This document shows, in pieces, positions 15,363-22,764 of a stretch of 22,764 nucleotides of DNA; positions within the stretch are counted from its first letter, which is position 1, and every line of letters starts with the position of its first letter. Under the pieces are notes generated by a model. It saw only the letters and a list, made by a program, of their open reading frames with translations. It had not been told where the DNA came from and did no database searches. Source of the DNA: Deltaproteobacteria bacterium. Its GTDB lineage: Bacteria > Desulfobacterota > Binatia > Binatales > Binataceae. A program made the translations under genes and the position numbers. Location of the stretch: positions 1 to 22,764 of the forward strand of contig JAJXYM010000010.1 of the NCBI GenBank assembly GCA_021780585.1. Direction: 5' to 3'.

Positions 15363-16487
15363 ATGGCCGACGCATTGCGCAAACTCGCCTCAATTCGCGG
15401 CGAGCTGAACCAGCTCTTTTTCGAGCGTTCCGAACTGGTCGACGGCGCGCTATGCGCCCTGATGTCGGCGAGCCACGTGCTCGTGATCGGTCCGCCCGGA
15501 ACCGCGAAATCGATGCTGGCCGATGAGTTGTGCCGGCGCATCGAGGGCGCGCGTTATTTCCAATGGCTGCTCACGCGCTTCAGCACGCCCGAGGAAATTT
15601 TCGGCGCGGTCAGCCTGCGCGCGCTCGAAAACGACGACTATCGCCGCGTCACCGACCATAAGCTGCCCGAGGCGCATATCGCCTTTCTCGACGAAATCTT
15701 CAAGGCCAACTCGTCGATCCTGAACGCGTTGCTGACTCTGATCAACGAGCGCGTCTTTCATAACGGCCGCGAACGCGTCGCCGTTCCGCTGATCACGATG
15801 TTTGGCGCGTCGAATGAATTGCCCGACGAAGAGGAGCTGACCGCGCTGTTCGACCGGTTCATGCTGCGCTTCATGGTCGATTACATCGGCGAGGAGTTCC
15901 GCTTTCTCAAGATGCTCGAGGGCGGCGCGCCCGCCACGCGCACGACGCTCACGCTGGCCGAACTCGAGACGCTGCGCGCGGCCGCCGCCGCGATTCCCGT
16001 TCCCGGCGCGATTTTGCGCGCGATCGCGGAACTGCGCCGCGCGCTGTTGGCCGAACAGATCGTCGTCTCCGATCGCCGCTGGCGCAATTCGCTCGCCCTG
16101 CTGCGCGCCCATGCGACGCTCAACGGGCGCGATCGCGTCGCCGACGACGATCTGATTTTGCTCGAACACGCATTGTGGAAGGATCCCGAGGAGATACCCA
16201 AGGTCCGCGACGCGATCCGCCGGCTGGTCAAGGGCTTCGAGGACGAGGCGCGCGAACTTTTGATCCAGGGCCAGGAGCTGCGCGAATACGCCGCCCGCCA
16301 ATGGGAAAGCGACGAGTTGCGCAAGCGCGCCGTGGTCGAGGCGCACGCCAAGCTCGCCAATTTGCTCAACCGCTTCGACCATCTGATTCGCGACGCCGGG
16401 GAAAACGGGCGCGCCACCGGCGGAATCGTCGCGATGCGCGCGCAGGTGAAGGAGATCCAGCAGGCGCTGCTCCGGGAGGCGTTGTAG
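15363..16487 (+). CDS. MoxR/RavA-type AAA+ ATPase
   Basis: This 374-residue AAA+ ATPase is of the MoxR class, closest in layout to RavA. Walker A is GPPGTAKS at 43-50, Walker B HIAFLDE at 105-111, sensor 1 FGASNE at 147-152, and a candidate arginine finger lies in ALFDRFMLR (161-169). The helical C-terminal third (about 280-374) is rich in charged residues and likely coiled coil. These ATPases act as chaperones that insert metals or remodel complexes, usually with a VWA-domain partner (ViaA-like) encoded next door. Here the next gene is recO, 7 bp downstream, and no VWA gene is in view. No ribosome binding site is evident before the ATG. It diverges from the CoA-transferase gene across 233 bp that show no clear promoter. 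Confidence 0.92.
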   Translation: MADALRKLASIRGELNQLFFERSELVDGALCALMSASHVLVIGPPGTAKSMLADELCRRIEGARYFQWLLTRFSTPEEIFGAVSLRALENDDYRRVTDHKLPEAHIAFLDEIFKANSSILNALLTLINERVFHNGRERVAVPLITMFGASNELPDEEELTALFDRFMLRFMVDYIGEEFRFLKMLEGGAPATRTTLTLAELETLRAAAAAIPVPGAILRAIAELRRALLAEQIVVSDRRWRNSLALLRAHATLNGRDRVADDDLILLEHALWKDPEEIPKVRDAIRRLVKGFEDEARELLIQGQELREYAARQWESDELRKRAVVEAHAKLANLLNRFDHLIRDAGENGRATGGIVAMRAQVKEIQQALLREAL

Positions 16488-16494
16488 CCGCGCG

Positions 16495-17250
16495 ATGCCG
16501 GCCGAGGAAACCACTCCCGCGATCGTGCTGCGCGCCCGCGACTATTCGGAATCCGATCGCATCGTCACCCTGCTAACCCGCGATTGCGGCAAGCTCGGCG
16601 GGATCGCCAAGGGCGCCAAATCCTCGCGCCGGCGCTTCGAACGCAAGCTCGAACCGCTCTCCCATGTGACGCTGTTTTTTCGCCGTCGGCCGCATGGCGA
16701 TCTGGTCTTCATCACCCGCGCCGAGGCTCCGCCCGCGCCCGCGCCAATCCTCGACGACGACCTCGGTAAAATCGCGCTCGCCAGCTATATGGCCGAACTC
16801 GCCGACGCGCTCACCAGCGAGGCTGTCGACGCCGCCGACGCCTACCACCTGCTGGCGGTGGCGTTCGCCGCGCTCGGTCGTTCCGGCGCCACGACCGCGG
16901 CGCGCCAGGCCTTCGAGCTCAATCTGCTCAGGGTTGCCGGTTTCGGCCTCGAATTCGCCCGCTGCCGCGTATGCGCGGATGCGATCGCCGCCGCGAACGA
17001 GGCGGTCCATTTCGTCGTCACGCGCGGGGGCGTGGTATGCCCCCGATGCCGCGCGCACGCGCCCGAAGGAGCCGTTCGGCTCGGCGCGGCCAACGCCGCC
17101 GCAATGGCCGCGCTGGCCGGCGCGCCGCTTGAGCTCGCGTCCGCGATGGCCGGCGGCGGGACGGATGGCGCGCTCGCGCTCGCGCGCTTCATCGCCTCGA
17201 TTCTCGATCGCCGGCTGCGTTCGACCACGTTGCTCGATTCGCTGCTGTGA
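16495..17250 (+). CDS. recO: DNA repair protein RecO
   Basis: RecO works in the RecFOR pathway, loading RecA on SSB-coated single-stranded DNA. The N-terminal OB fold is clear (AIVLRARDYSESDRIVTLLTRDCGKLGGIAKGAKSSRRRF, 9-48), followed by the helical domain. A zinc ribbon with C157-x2-C160 and C182-x2-C185 is present, as in many RecO proteins though not all. The 251-residue length is normal. The gene starts 7 bp after the MoxR-type stop codon and is probably in the same transcript. It ends 81 bp from the convergent phosphatase gene; that gap shows only short GC-rich hairpins. Confidence 0.93.
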   Translation: MPAEETTPAIVLRARDYSESDRIVTLLTRDCGKLGGIAKGAKSSRRRFERKLEPLSHVTLFFRRRPHGDLVFITRAEAPPAPAPILDDDLGKIALASYMAELADALTSEAVDAADAYHLLAVAFAALGRSGATTAARQAFELNLLRVAGFGLEFARCRVCADAIAAANEAVHFVVTRGGVVCPRCRAHAPEGAVRLGAANAAAMAALAGAPLELASAMAGGGTDGALALARFIASILDRRLRSTTLLDSLL

Positions 17251-17331
17251 TGTTCAGTCCGCGCGTCTGAGCGCGCCGCGCCAGGCGTATTCGGCCGGCG
17301 CTTCGTGTGACGCCGCGCGATGCGCTTCGTC

Positions 17332-17919
17332 TCAGTCGCCGATGATGCGCGGCGCGGCGAAGCGGCCGCTGGCGTGCTCGATCAGCACGATTCCGCAATT
17401 CGGCGGCAGATGGGCGCCGCGCCACTCGCCGGTCACGTGCGCCCACATCGAGAGCATCACGCCGCCATGGCTCACGATCACGATTTCGTCGTCGGGATGG
17501 CGCGCGCGGATTTCGTCGATCGCAACGACGACGCGCCGGCGCACGTCCTCGTAACTCTCGCCGCGCTCCGGCCGCCAGAGCCATCCTTGCGCCGTGTCGT
17601 ATTCCGGGTCCTGCTTCACCAGCTCGCGCAGCACGTCGTAGGATTCGCCCTTGAGCGCGCCGAGGTCGCGTTCATGCAGATCGTGCACGATTTCGATTTC
17701 CAGCCCGAGCGCCGCCGCGATTATCTCACTGGTCTGACGGGCGCGCCGGAACGGACTCGAAATCAGCCGCGCCGGCTTGAAGCGCTCGGCGATTTGCGCG
17801 GCCGCGCGATGCGCCTGTTCGCGCCCCAGATCGGTCAGCGGCACCTCGGGGGAAATCGTAAAGCGTCGCTCGCGATTCCCCTCGCTCTCGCCATGCCGCA
17901 CCATGATCAATTTGCCCAT
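17332..17919 (-). CDS. histidine phosphatase superfamily protein (phosphoglycerate mutase-like)
   Basis: A 195-residue enzyme of the branch-1 histidine phosphatase fold. RHGESEGN places the phospho-accepting histidine at H9. SSPFRRARQTSEI (54-66) and ERDLGALKGE supply substrate-pocket residues, and VSHGGV places the second catalytic histidine at H151. The start at 17919 (MGKLIMVRHG) is chosen because the RHG motif should lie within about 10 residues of the N-terminus; the reading frame remains open further upstream but overlaps the next gene. True phosphoglycerate mutases are longer (about 230-250), so a broad phosphatase such as a CobC- or PhoE-like enzyme is more likely. It lies 23 bp after the Pro/Cys-rich protein gene on the same strand. 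Confidence 0.9.
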   Translation of the reverse strand: MGKLIMVRHGESEGNRERRFTISPEVPLTDLGREQAHRAAAQIAERFKPARLISSPFRRARQTSEIIAAALGLEIEIVHDLHERDLGALKGESYDVLRELVKQDPEYDTAQGWLWRPERGESYEDVRRRVVVAIDEIRARHPDDEIVIVSHGGVMLSMWAHVTGEWRGAHLPPNCGIVLIEHASGRFAAPRIIGD

Positions 17920-17942
17920 AAGCCGCCGCGTCCGCCCGCGCC

Positions 17943-18491
17943 TTAATCGCAGGCGCAGTTCGAGCAGTTCTGCAACTGCGCCTGGGTGGAAAAATTCAAA
18001 GTTCCCGGATAGGGCTGGCCCGGTAGACTGGCCATCCCCGGCGGCATCGCGCCCGACACCGCCGGCGGCCGGGTGGCGCCGAAGGCGTTCGGATTGAGGA
18101 ACGGCGATTCCGGCGCGCGATTCTGGTTGTAGGCGAGGCATGCCTGCAGCGCGGCCTGCCGCGCGGTGAAATAGTTCGGCGCGAACACCTGGCCCATCCA
18201 GTTGGTATGCGTCGCCGGGCCATAGCAGCTACAGGCGAAATTGCGCGTCGAGGGCGTGGGCGAGGCGGCCGGCGGAGTCGGCACCGGAGCCAGCGACGGG
18301 GCGATCGCCGTGGTAATCGGCGCGGGCAATTGCGCGGGCGCCGCCGGCGGCGGCATGGGCGCGAGGAACGGATTCGGCGTCGGCAACTGCGCCCATACCA
18401 AAGCCCATCGGCGCGGACCCAGCCCCGCCACGAATAAAATCGCGATCGCCGCGACCGCGCCCATCTTTAACCACCACATCTTTTTCGCCAT
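17943..18491 (-). CDS. Pro-rich, Cys-containing envelope protein of unknown function
   Basis: I do not recognise this 182-residue protein. It begins with a positively charged end and one hydrophobic helix (about 8-24), a signal anchor or uncleaved signal peptide. A Pro/Ala-rich low-complexity segment (36-80) follows. The C-terminal half has six cysteines: C87 and C89 in NFACSCYGP, C118, and C176, C179 and C181 in the terminal NCSNCACD. Between them lie THTNWMGQVFAPNYFTARQAALQACLAYN, which looks like a small folded domain, and a Gly/Pro-rich linker. The even number of cysteines suggests three disulfides in the periplasm, or a metal site. It is transcribed towards the phosphatase gene and away from the TolC-type gene. 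Confidence 0.72.
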   Translation of the reverse strand: MAKKMWWLKMGAVAAIAILFVAGLGPRRWALVWAQLPTPNPFLAPMPPPAAPAQLPAPITTAIAPSLAPVPTPPAASPTPSTRNFACSCYGPATHTNWMGQVFAPNYFTARQAALQACLAYNQNRAPESPFLNPNAFGATRPPAVSGAMPPGMASLPGQPYPGTLNFSTQAQLQNCSNCACD

Positions 18492-18537
18492 CGCGGGAAC
18501 CGCCCGGCCCGCCGTGGAGCCTGCCGGAGCCTTTGGC

Positions 18538-18543
18538 TATAAT
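18538..18543 (+). promoter_or_regulatory. possible -10 box (TATAAT) for the TolC-type gene
   Basis: TATAAT in the context CTATAATCG lies 166 bp before the TolC-type start, between divergent genes. The same nonamer occurs at 3250-3258. No clear -35 hexamer is present. The 218 bp between 18492 and 18709 hold no other feature I can support. Confidence 0.35.
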
Positions 18544-18709
18544 CGCGCCGCCATCGCGTTGCAAGCGCCGGTCGGCGGTGGCGCCGCGCGGCCGCCGGTT
18601 GGGCGCGACTTTCTCCGGTTCCTTCAACGCGCGCTTTGCGCTAATTGGTTCGGGCGATAAGATTCCGCTTTCCCGCCGGCGGCCTGGTTGTGAAGGAGGC
18701 TCTCGTACG

Positions 18710-20611
18710 ATGTCACCAAGAAAATACGCACTGCCCGCGCTAATCGCCGCGATGGGATGGCTGGCGATCGTCCCGCTGGCGCGCGCTCAATATCAATCCT
18801 CGTCCAAATACGGCGCGGCCGGCGTGCAAGCCCCCTCGGTCAGCGGCCAGGCGGTTCCCTCGATGATTCCGCAGGGCGAGATGGCGCTGCCGCAAGTCAA
18901 CGTCCCCGCCAACGCCGCCAACCAGTTCGAGCGCGGCGCGATCCTCTCGCTGCCGGACATGTTCGCGCGTCAATGGAACCCGGCCGAGGAGATCGCCCCC
19001 GAAGGGCTGATCAGCGAACGCTACCTGCGCTCGAGCGACAACACCGCGCGCCTGATCACGCTCAAGGAGGCGATTTACATCGCGATCCATAACAATCCGG
19101 CCCTGCGCGCGGTCGAACTCGACCCGGTCGCCGCGACCGAGGGCGTGCGCTCCGCCAACGCCGCCTTCGATCCCGACACGACCTCGCAGCTCGATACGTC
19201 CAAAAACGTAAGCCCCGTGACTTCGCCCTTCCAGGCGCCAGGCTCGCTCGCCTACACGCAAAAGTACTACGACTGGAACTTCGGCGTGAACAAGGTCTCG
19301 GCCGTGACCAACGGGACGTTTGGCATCACTTTCGACAACAATCGCACCTATACCAACTCGGTCTTTTCGTCGGTCAACCCGCTCTACCAGCCGACGCTCG
19401 AAGCCTCGCTGGTGCAGCCGCTGCTGCGCAATTTCGGCGTCAATTTCGCCACGATTAACGTGCGCCTGGCGGAATCGGCCCAGCGCGGCTCGCAATGGAG
19501 CTACGGGTCGGCGTTGCAGGATTTCGTCCAGCGGATCGGCGGCGATTATTGGGCGGTGGTTGGCGCGCGGGAGAATCTTCAGGTCGCCGAATCCGCGCTG
19601 AAGTTCAATTCCGATCTGGTGCGCGTCAATCGCGTGAGCGTCCAGGTCGGCACGCTCGCGCCGATCGATCTGCAGGAGGCCCAATCCGCCGCCGCGACCG
19701 CCGAGGCCAACGTCTACGCCGCCGAGGCCGCGCTCAAAAGCTCACGCTCCCAGTTGCGTCAGGACGTGATGCTCAATCCGGCGGGCACTTTCCTGCCGGA
19801 GAACGTCGAGCCATCCGATCAGCCCAATCCGAATCGGGAAATCAGCGACACCGAGGAAACCGCGCTCGAAAAGATGGTCCAGTACAGTCCGCGGCTTGGC
19901 GGGATGCGTGAGGCGATCCGCACCGCGATGCTGCAGGTGAAGTTTCAGGAAAACCAGTTGCTGCCGCAGCTCAATCTCGGCACCGAGTTCGGCGTCACCG
20001 CCGTCACCGGCTCGGTGCCCTGCGTCAGCAACTTCGGCCAGCCCGGGGCTAATTGCGACGTGCCGGGACTGAACGCGACTCCAGGCAAGTTCAACGGGCA
20101 AAAGCTCCCGTTCGGCGGCACCTACGGCGACGCGCTCAACAAGCTGCTGAGCGCATCCTTTTATAATTACGCGGCCGTGATCACGTTCGAGATGCCGCTG
20201 GATAACGCCGCCGCCAAGGCCGCCCTCGCGCAATCCCGCGTCGCTTACGAACAGTCGCGCCTGCAGTATCGCGCCGCGCTCAATCAGGCGGTCACGGCGA
20301 TCGAGGCCGCGCTGGCTAATTTGAACGCCGACGTCAAGCGCGCCGAGGCCACGCGCGAGGCGACCTACTTCGCCGAGAAGTCGCTGCGCGATGAGCAGGT
20401 GCGCTTCCGGGTCGGGATGGCGACGACGCACGACCTGCTGCAGTACCAGAGCGAGTTGGTCACCGCGCAGGGCAATCAGGTTTCGGCCAATATCGATCTG
20501 GAGAACGCGCGGCTCGCGCTATGGTACGCCGAAGGCACGCTGCTGCGGGCGTTCAATATCGATTTCGAGGTGCAGAACCCGCACGAATCGCCGTGGTACG
20601 CGCGCTTCTGA
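18710..20611 (+). CDS. TolC-family outer membrane channel protein
   Basis: This 633-residue outer-membrane efflux protein has a good ribosome binding site (AAGGAGG, 10 nt spacing) before the ATG at 18710. A signal peptide follows (1-26, ending ARA). A non-conserved region of about 85 residues precedes the first outer-membrane efflux domain (from about 115, LITLKEAIYIAIHNNPALRA). Long alpha-helical stretches at 325-355 and 500-610 have the heptad-like Ala/Gln/Glu pattern of TolC tunnel helices (ENQLLPQLNLG, LDNAAAKAALAQSRVAYEQSRLQYRAAL, GMATTHDLLQYQSELVTAQ). Two cysteines (C438, C449) lie in a probable external loop. It is longer than typical TolC (about 450-490 mature). No membrane-fusion or inner-membrane pump gene is adjacent, so its partners lie elsewhere. 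Confidence 0.9.
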   Translation: MSPRKYALPALIAAMGWLAIVPLARAQYQSSSKYGAAGVQAPSVSGQAVPSMIPQGEMALPQVNVPANAANQFERGAILSLPDMFARQWNPAEEIAPEGLISERYLRSSDNTARLITLKEAIYIAIHNNPALRAVELDPVAATEGVRSANAAFDPDTTSQLDTSKNVSPVTSPFQAPGSLAYTQKYYDWNFGVNKVSAVTNGTFGITFDNNRTYTNSVFSSVNPLYQPTLEASLVQPLLRNFGVNFATINVRLAESAQRGSQWSYGSALQDFVQRIGGDYWAVVGARENLQVAESALKFNSDLVRVNRVSVQVGTLAPIDLQEAQSAAATAEANVYAAEAALKSSRSQLRQDVMLNPAGTFLPENVEPSDQPNPNREISDTEETALEKMVQYSPRLGGMREAIRTAMLQVKFQENQLLPQLNLGTEFGVTAVTGSVPCVSNFGQPGANCDVPGLNATPGKFNGQKLPFGGTYGDALNKLLSASFYNYAAVITFEMPLDNAAAKAALAQSRVAYEQSRLQYRAALNQAVTAIEAALANLNADVKRAEATREATYFAEKSLRDEQVRFRVGMATTHDLLQYQSELVTAQGNQVSANIDLENARLALWYAEGTLLRAFNIDFEVQNPHESPWYARF

Positions 20612-20651
20612 GGCGCGGCCGCCGGCGCGATGGCGCGCAAGTGGCCCCCGC

Positions 20652-22764
20652 TCAACGGTAGACGACCTCGACCGTTGCGAGATATTCGGTCAGGCGCGCA
20701 ATTTCGCGGCGCGCGCGCGCGGCGTCGCCGACCCGTCCGGCCTCCTCCAGCGCGGCGCCGATTCGCGTCACCTCGTCGAAGCCGTAGCTGCCGCCTTCGC
20801 CCTTGATTTTGTGCGCGATTTCGCCGACGACCTTGAAATCCCCGAGATCGATCGCCGCGTGCAGCCGGCGCGCGTCTTCGCGCTTGCGTTCGAGGAAGCC
20901 CGGCGTCAGATCGCTCAAATCGGCGTCAATTTCGACCACCAGGGGTTTATGTTCCCGCATTGTCGCTCCTGAGTTCGCCGCCGCGCCGTTTTGCGGCCGC
21001 GCATCACCGCGCATTGCCGTGTCGATCGCCGCGATCAGCGTCGCCCGCTTGACCGGTTTGGAGACATGCGCGTCGCATCCCGCCTCAAGACTGCGCCGCA
21101 CGGCTTCGTCCAGCGCCGCCGCGGTCAGCGCGATTATCGGCATCCGCGCGCGGCCCGCGGCGCGCTCCCACGCGCGAATCGCGCGCACCGCTGCGATCCC
21201 GTCAACCACCGGCATTTGGATATCCATCAACACCAGGTCGTAATCCGCGCGCTTGACCGCTTCGATCGCGGCGGCGCCATCTTCCGCATGGTCGATCAAA
21301 TACGGCAGCTTTTTGAGATACGCCTCGACCAGCATCCGGTTGTCCGGCGAATCGTCGGCCAGCAATATTCTGAGCGGCCGCCGGGCGTCGCCGCCGTCCG
21401 TGGACGGTTGCGGCGTAAGGGCGTCGCCGGCCGCGCCGGGCAGGGGCGGTTCGGCGGTTTCGCCAGTCGCCCAGGCCAGCGCGAGCGCCAGCTCCCTGCG
21501 TTTCGGCGGTTTGACGACCCACGCGGTTCGATAGACCGCGCCGACGCCGAGCTGTTCGAGATGCGCCAGGTCCACCCGCAAGGAATCGGCCGCCAGCGCC
21601 ACGACGATCGCGGGCGCGCCGGGGCCGAAGGCGCGGATCGCGCGAATCATGCCGGGCAGGGCGTCGCCATCATGCGCGCGGCCGGGCCGCGCGATAATCA
21701 CGCCCGCGTATGGTTCGCCGGCCGTCCGCGCCTGTCCGATCGCGGCGATCACGGCGTCATTCGCGACGCTCTCGATCGCCGCGGCGCCCGCCGCCGCGAC
21801 CATCGCGGCGATCGCGGCGCGCTCGCCCGGATGGTTATCGGCGATCAGCCAGCGTCCGCCGGCCAATGGCGGCGGAACCGGCGCGCCGGGTAGGCCGGGC
21901 GCCTGCCGGGAGCGACCGAGCTCGAACGGAATCTCGCAGATGAATTCGCTGCCTGTCTCCGGCGCGCTGGTCACCGCAATCGTTCCGTGCATCAGCTCGA
22001 CCAGCCGCTTGACGATCGCGAGGCCCAGTCCGCTGCCGCCGAAGCGGCGCGCGGTCGACGAATCCGCCTGCGTGAAGCTTGAAAAGATCGCGCCAAGCTG
22101 GTCGTGCGCGATGCCGATTCCGCTGTCCCGGACGCTGAAGCGCAGCCGCGCGTGGCCGTCCGCCGCCTCCTGGCCGCGGCCGGGACCCGCGCCGTTGGCC
22201 CGGGCGACCGCGACCTCGACTTCGCCGCGTTCGGTGAATTTGATCGCGTTGCCGATCAGATTGATCAGTATCTGGCGCAAGCGAAGCGCGTCGCCGAGCG
22301 CCGCCGGCGGCAAATCGGCCGCGATTCGGCCGATCAGTTCGAGGCCCTTCTCATGCGCCCGGAGCGCCAGCATCTCGAGCACCTTTTCGACCGTTTCGCC
22401 CGGATCGAACGGTGCGCGTTCGAGGTTGAGCCGCCCGCTTTCGATTTTCGCGAGATCGAGGATGCCGTTGATCAGGTCGAGCAGGGCGTTGCCGTTGCTG
22501 CGCATGGTTTCGAGATAACGGCGTTGCTCGGCGTCAAGGCCGGTTTCCCAGAGCAGGTCCGCCATGCCCAGAATCGCGTTCATCGGCGTGCGGATTTCGT
22601 GCGACATGCTGGACAGGAATTCCGACTTGGCGCTGGACGCGGCGAGCGCCGACTCGCGCGCCGCGATCGCTTCGCGCTCGGCGCGTTTGCGCTCGCCGAT
22701 ATCGTGGGCGATGCTGATGACGCGCAACTCGCCGTTGATCTCCGCCACCACCGCCGACATCAGG
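20652..22764 (-). CDS. hybrid sensor histidine kinase with two receivers and Hpt (N-terminus outside the window)
   Basis: The frame is open to the right edge, so the N-terminal sensor part is missing. Numbering from the first visible Met (22760), residues 1-27 are the end of a PAS/PAC domain (ISIAHDIGERKRAE). The HisKA box FLSSMSHEIRTPMNAILG has phospho-histidine H54. The HATPase domain has N171, DSGIG (212-216) and GGSGLGL (241-247). Next comes a degenerate receiver (about 302-420) whose phospho-acceptor position reads IIARPG instead of an aspartate. A complete receiver follows (463-583) with D469/D470, D513 in LMDIQMP, T546 and K568. A C-terminal Hpt domain has H650 in AHKIKGEGGSYGF. This is the BarA/TorS-like phosphorelay order. 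No response regulator gene is visible. It converges on the TolC-type gene, leaving 40 bp between the stops. Confidence 0.93.
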   Translation of the reverse strand, partial: LMSAVVAEINGELRVISIAHDIGERKRAEREAIAARESALAASSAKSEFLSSMSHEIRTPMNAILGMADLLWETGLDAEQRRYLETMRSNGNALLDLINGILDLAKIESGRLNLERAPFDPGETVEKVLEMLALRAHEKGLELIGRIAADLPPAALGDALRLRQILINLIGNAIKFTERGEVEVAVARANGAGPGRGQEAADGHARLRFSVRDSGIGIAHDQLGAIFSSFTQADSSTARRFGGSGLGLAIVKRLVELMHGTIAVTSAPETGSEFICEIPFELGRSRQAPGLPGAPVPPPLAGGRWLIADNHPGERAAIAAMVAAAGAAAIESVANDAVIAAIGQARTAGEPYAGVIIARPGRAHDGDALPGMIRAIRAFGPGAPAIVVALAADSLRVDLAHLEQLGVGAVYRTAWVVKPPKRRELALALAWATGETAEPPLPGAAGDALTPQPSTDGGDARRPLRILLADDSPDNRMLVEAYLKKLPYLIDHAEDGAAAIEAVKRADYDLVLMDIQMPVVDGIAAVRAIRAWERAAGRARMPIIALTAAALDEAVRRSLEAGCDAHVSKPVKRATLIAAIDTAMRGDARPQNGAAANSGATMREHKPLVVEIDADLSDLTPGFLERKREDARRLHAAIDLGDFKVVGEIAHKIKGEGGSYGFDEVTRIGAALEEAGRVGDAARARREIARLTEYLATVEVVYR

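Overview
The window is a GC-rich, densely packed stretch of chromosome from a Gram-negative bacterium. Its envelope genes make this clear: an Omp85-type barrel, a TonB-dependent receptor with ExbB/ExbD/TonB, a TolC-type channel and a putative lipoprotein. GC-driven third-codon bias leaves long meaningless ORFs opposite most real genes. The mix of CaiB/BaiF CoA-transferase, ThDP-dependent lyase-like enzyme, MoxR/RavA ATPase, TldD/TldE and a large hybrid sensor kinase fits soil or sediment lineages near the old deltaproteobacteria (for example Binatota). This placement is inference. No rRNA, tRNA, CRISPR array, transposase or phage gene was seen.

Layout. Bases 1-443 are a noncoding repeat patch: two near-identical 130-bp direct repeats 270 bp apart, each carrying a palindromic REP-like element, plus a 47-bp tandem unit. 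Then comes a + strand pair: an Mrp/ApbC Fe-S carrier ATPase (498-1550) and an Alvin-type 2[4Fe-4S] ferredoxin (1572-1907). An Omp85 barrel without POTRA domains (1935-3197, -) faces away from a ThDP enzyme (3631-5322, +). The ~380-433 bp region between them holds a -10-like box and a terminator-like palindrome. After a strong hairpin (5381-5413) lies a MORN-like repeat lipoprotein (5475-5981, +).

The core is a tight minus-strand run from 15129 down to 5992. In transcription order it reads: CaiB/BaiF CoA-transferase, DUF2946-like protein, TonB-dependent receptor, ExbB, ExbD, TonB, TldD, TldE. ExbB/ExbD and ExbD/TonB share ATGA stop-start overlaps, TonB/TldD are 2 bp apart and TldD/TldE 6 bp apart. 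The outer-membrane receptor, its energising complex and a cytoplasmic peptidase pair therefore look like one unit. This is the most interesting part of the window: a possible uptake-and-processing system for a peptide or metal-peptide ligand. The DUF2946-like gene hints at copper.

The right third holds a MoxR/RavA-type ATPase with no VWA partner in view followed by recO (+), a histidine phosphatase and a Pro/Cys-rich envelope protein of unknown function (-), a long TolC-family outer membrane protein (+), and the 3' part of a hybrid histidine kinase (-) that runs off the right edge. Its domain order is PAS end, HisKA, HATPase, degenerate receiver, receiver, Hpt. All calls were made by reading motifs; no database search was run.
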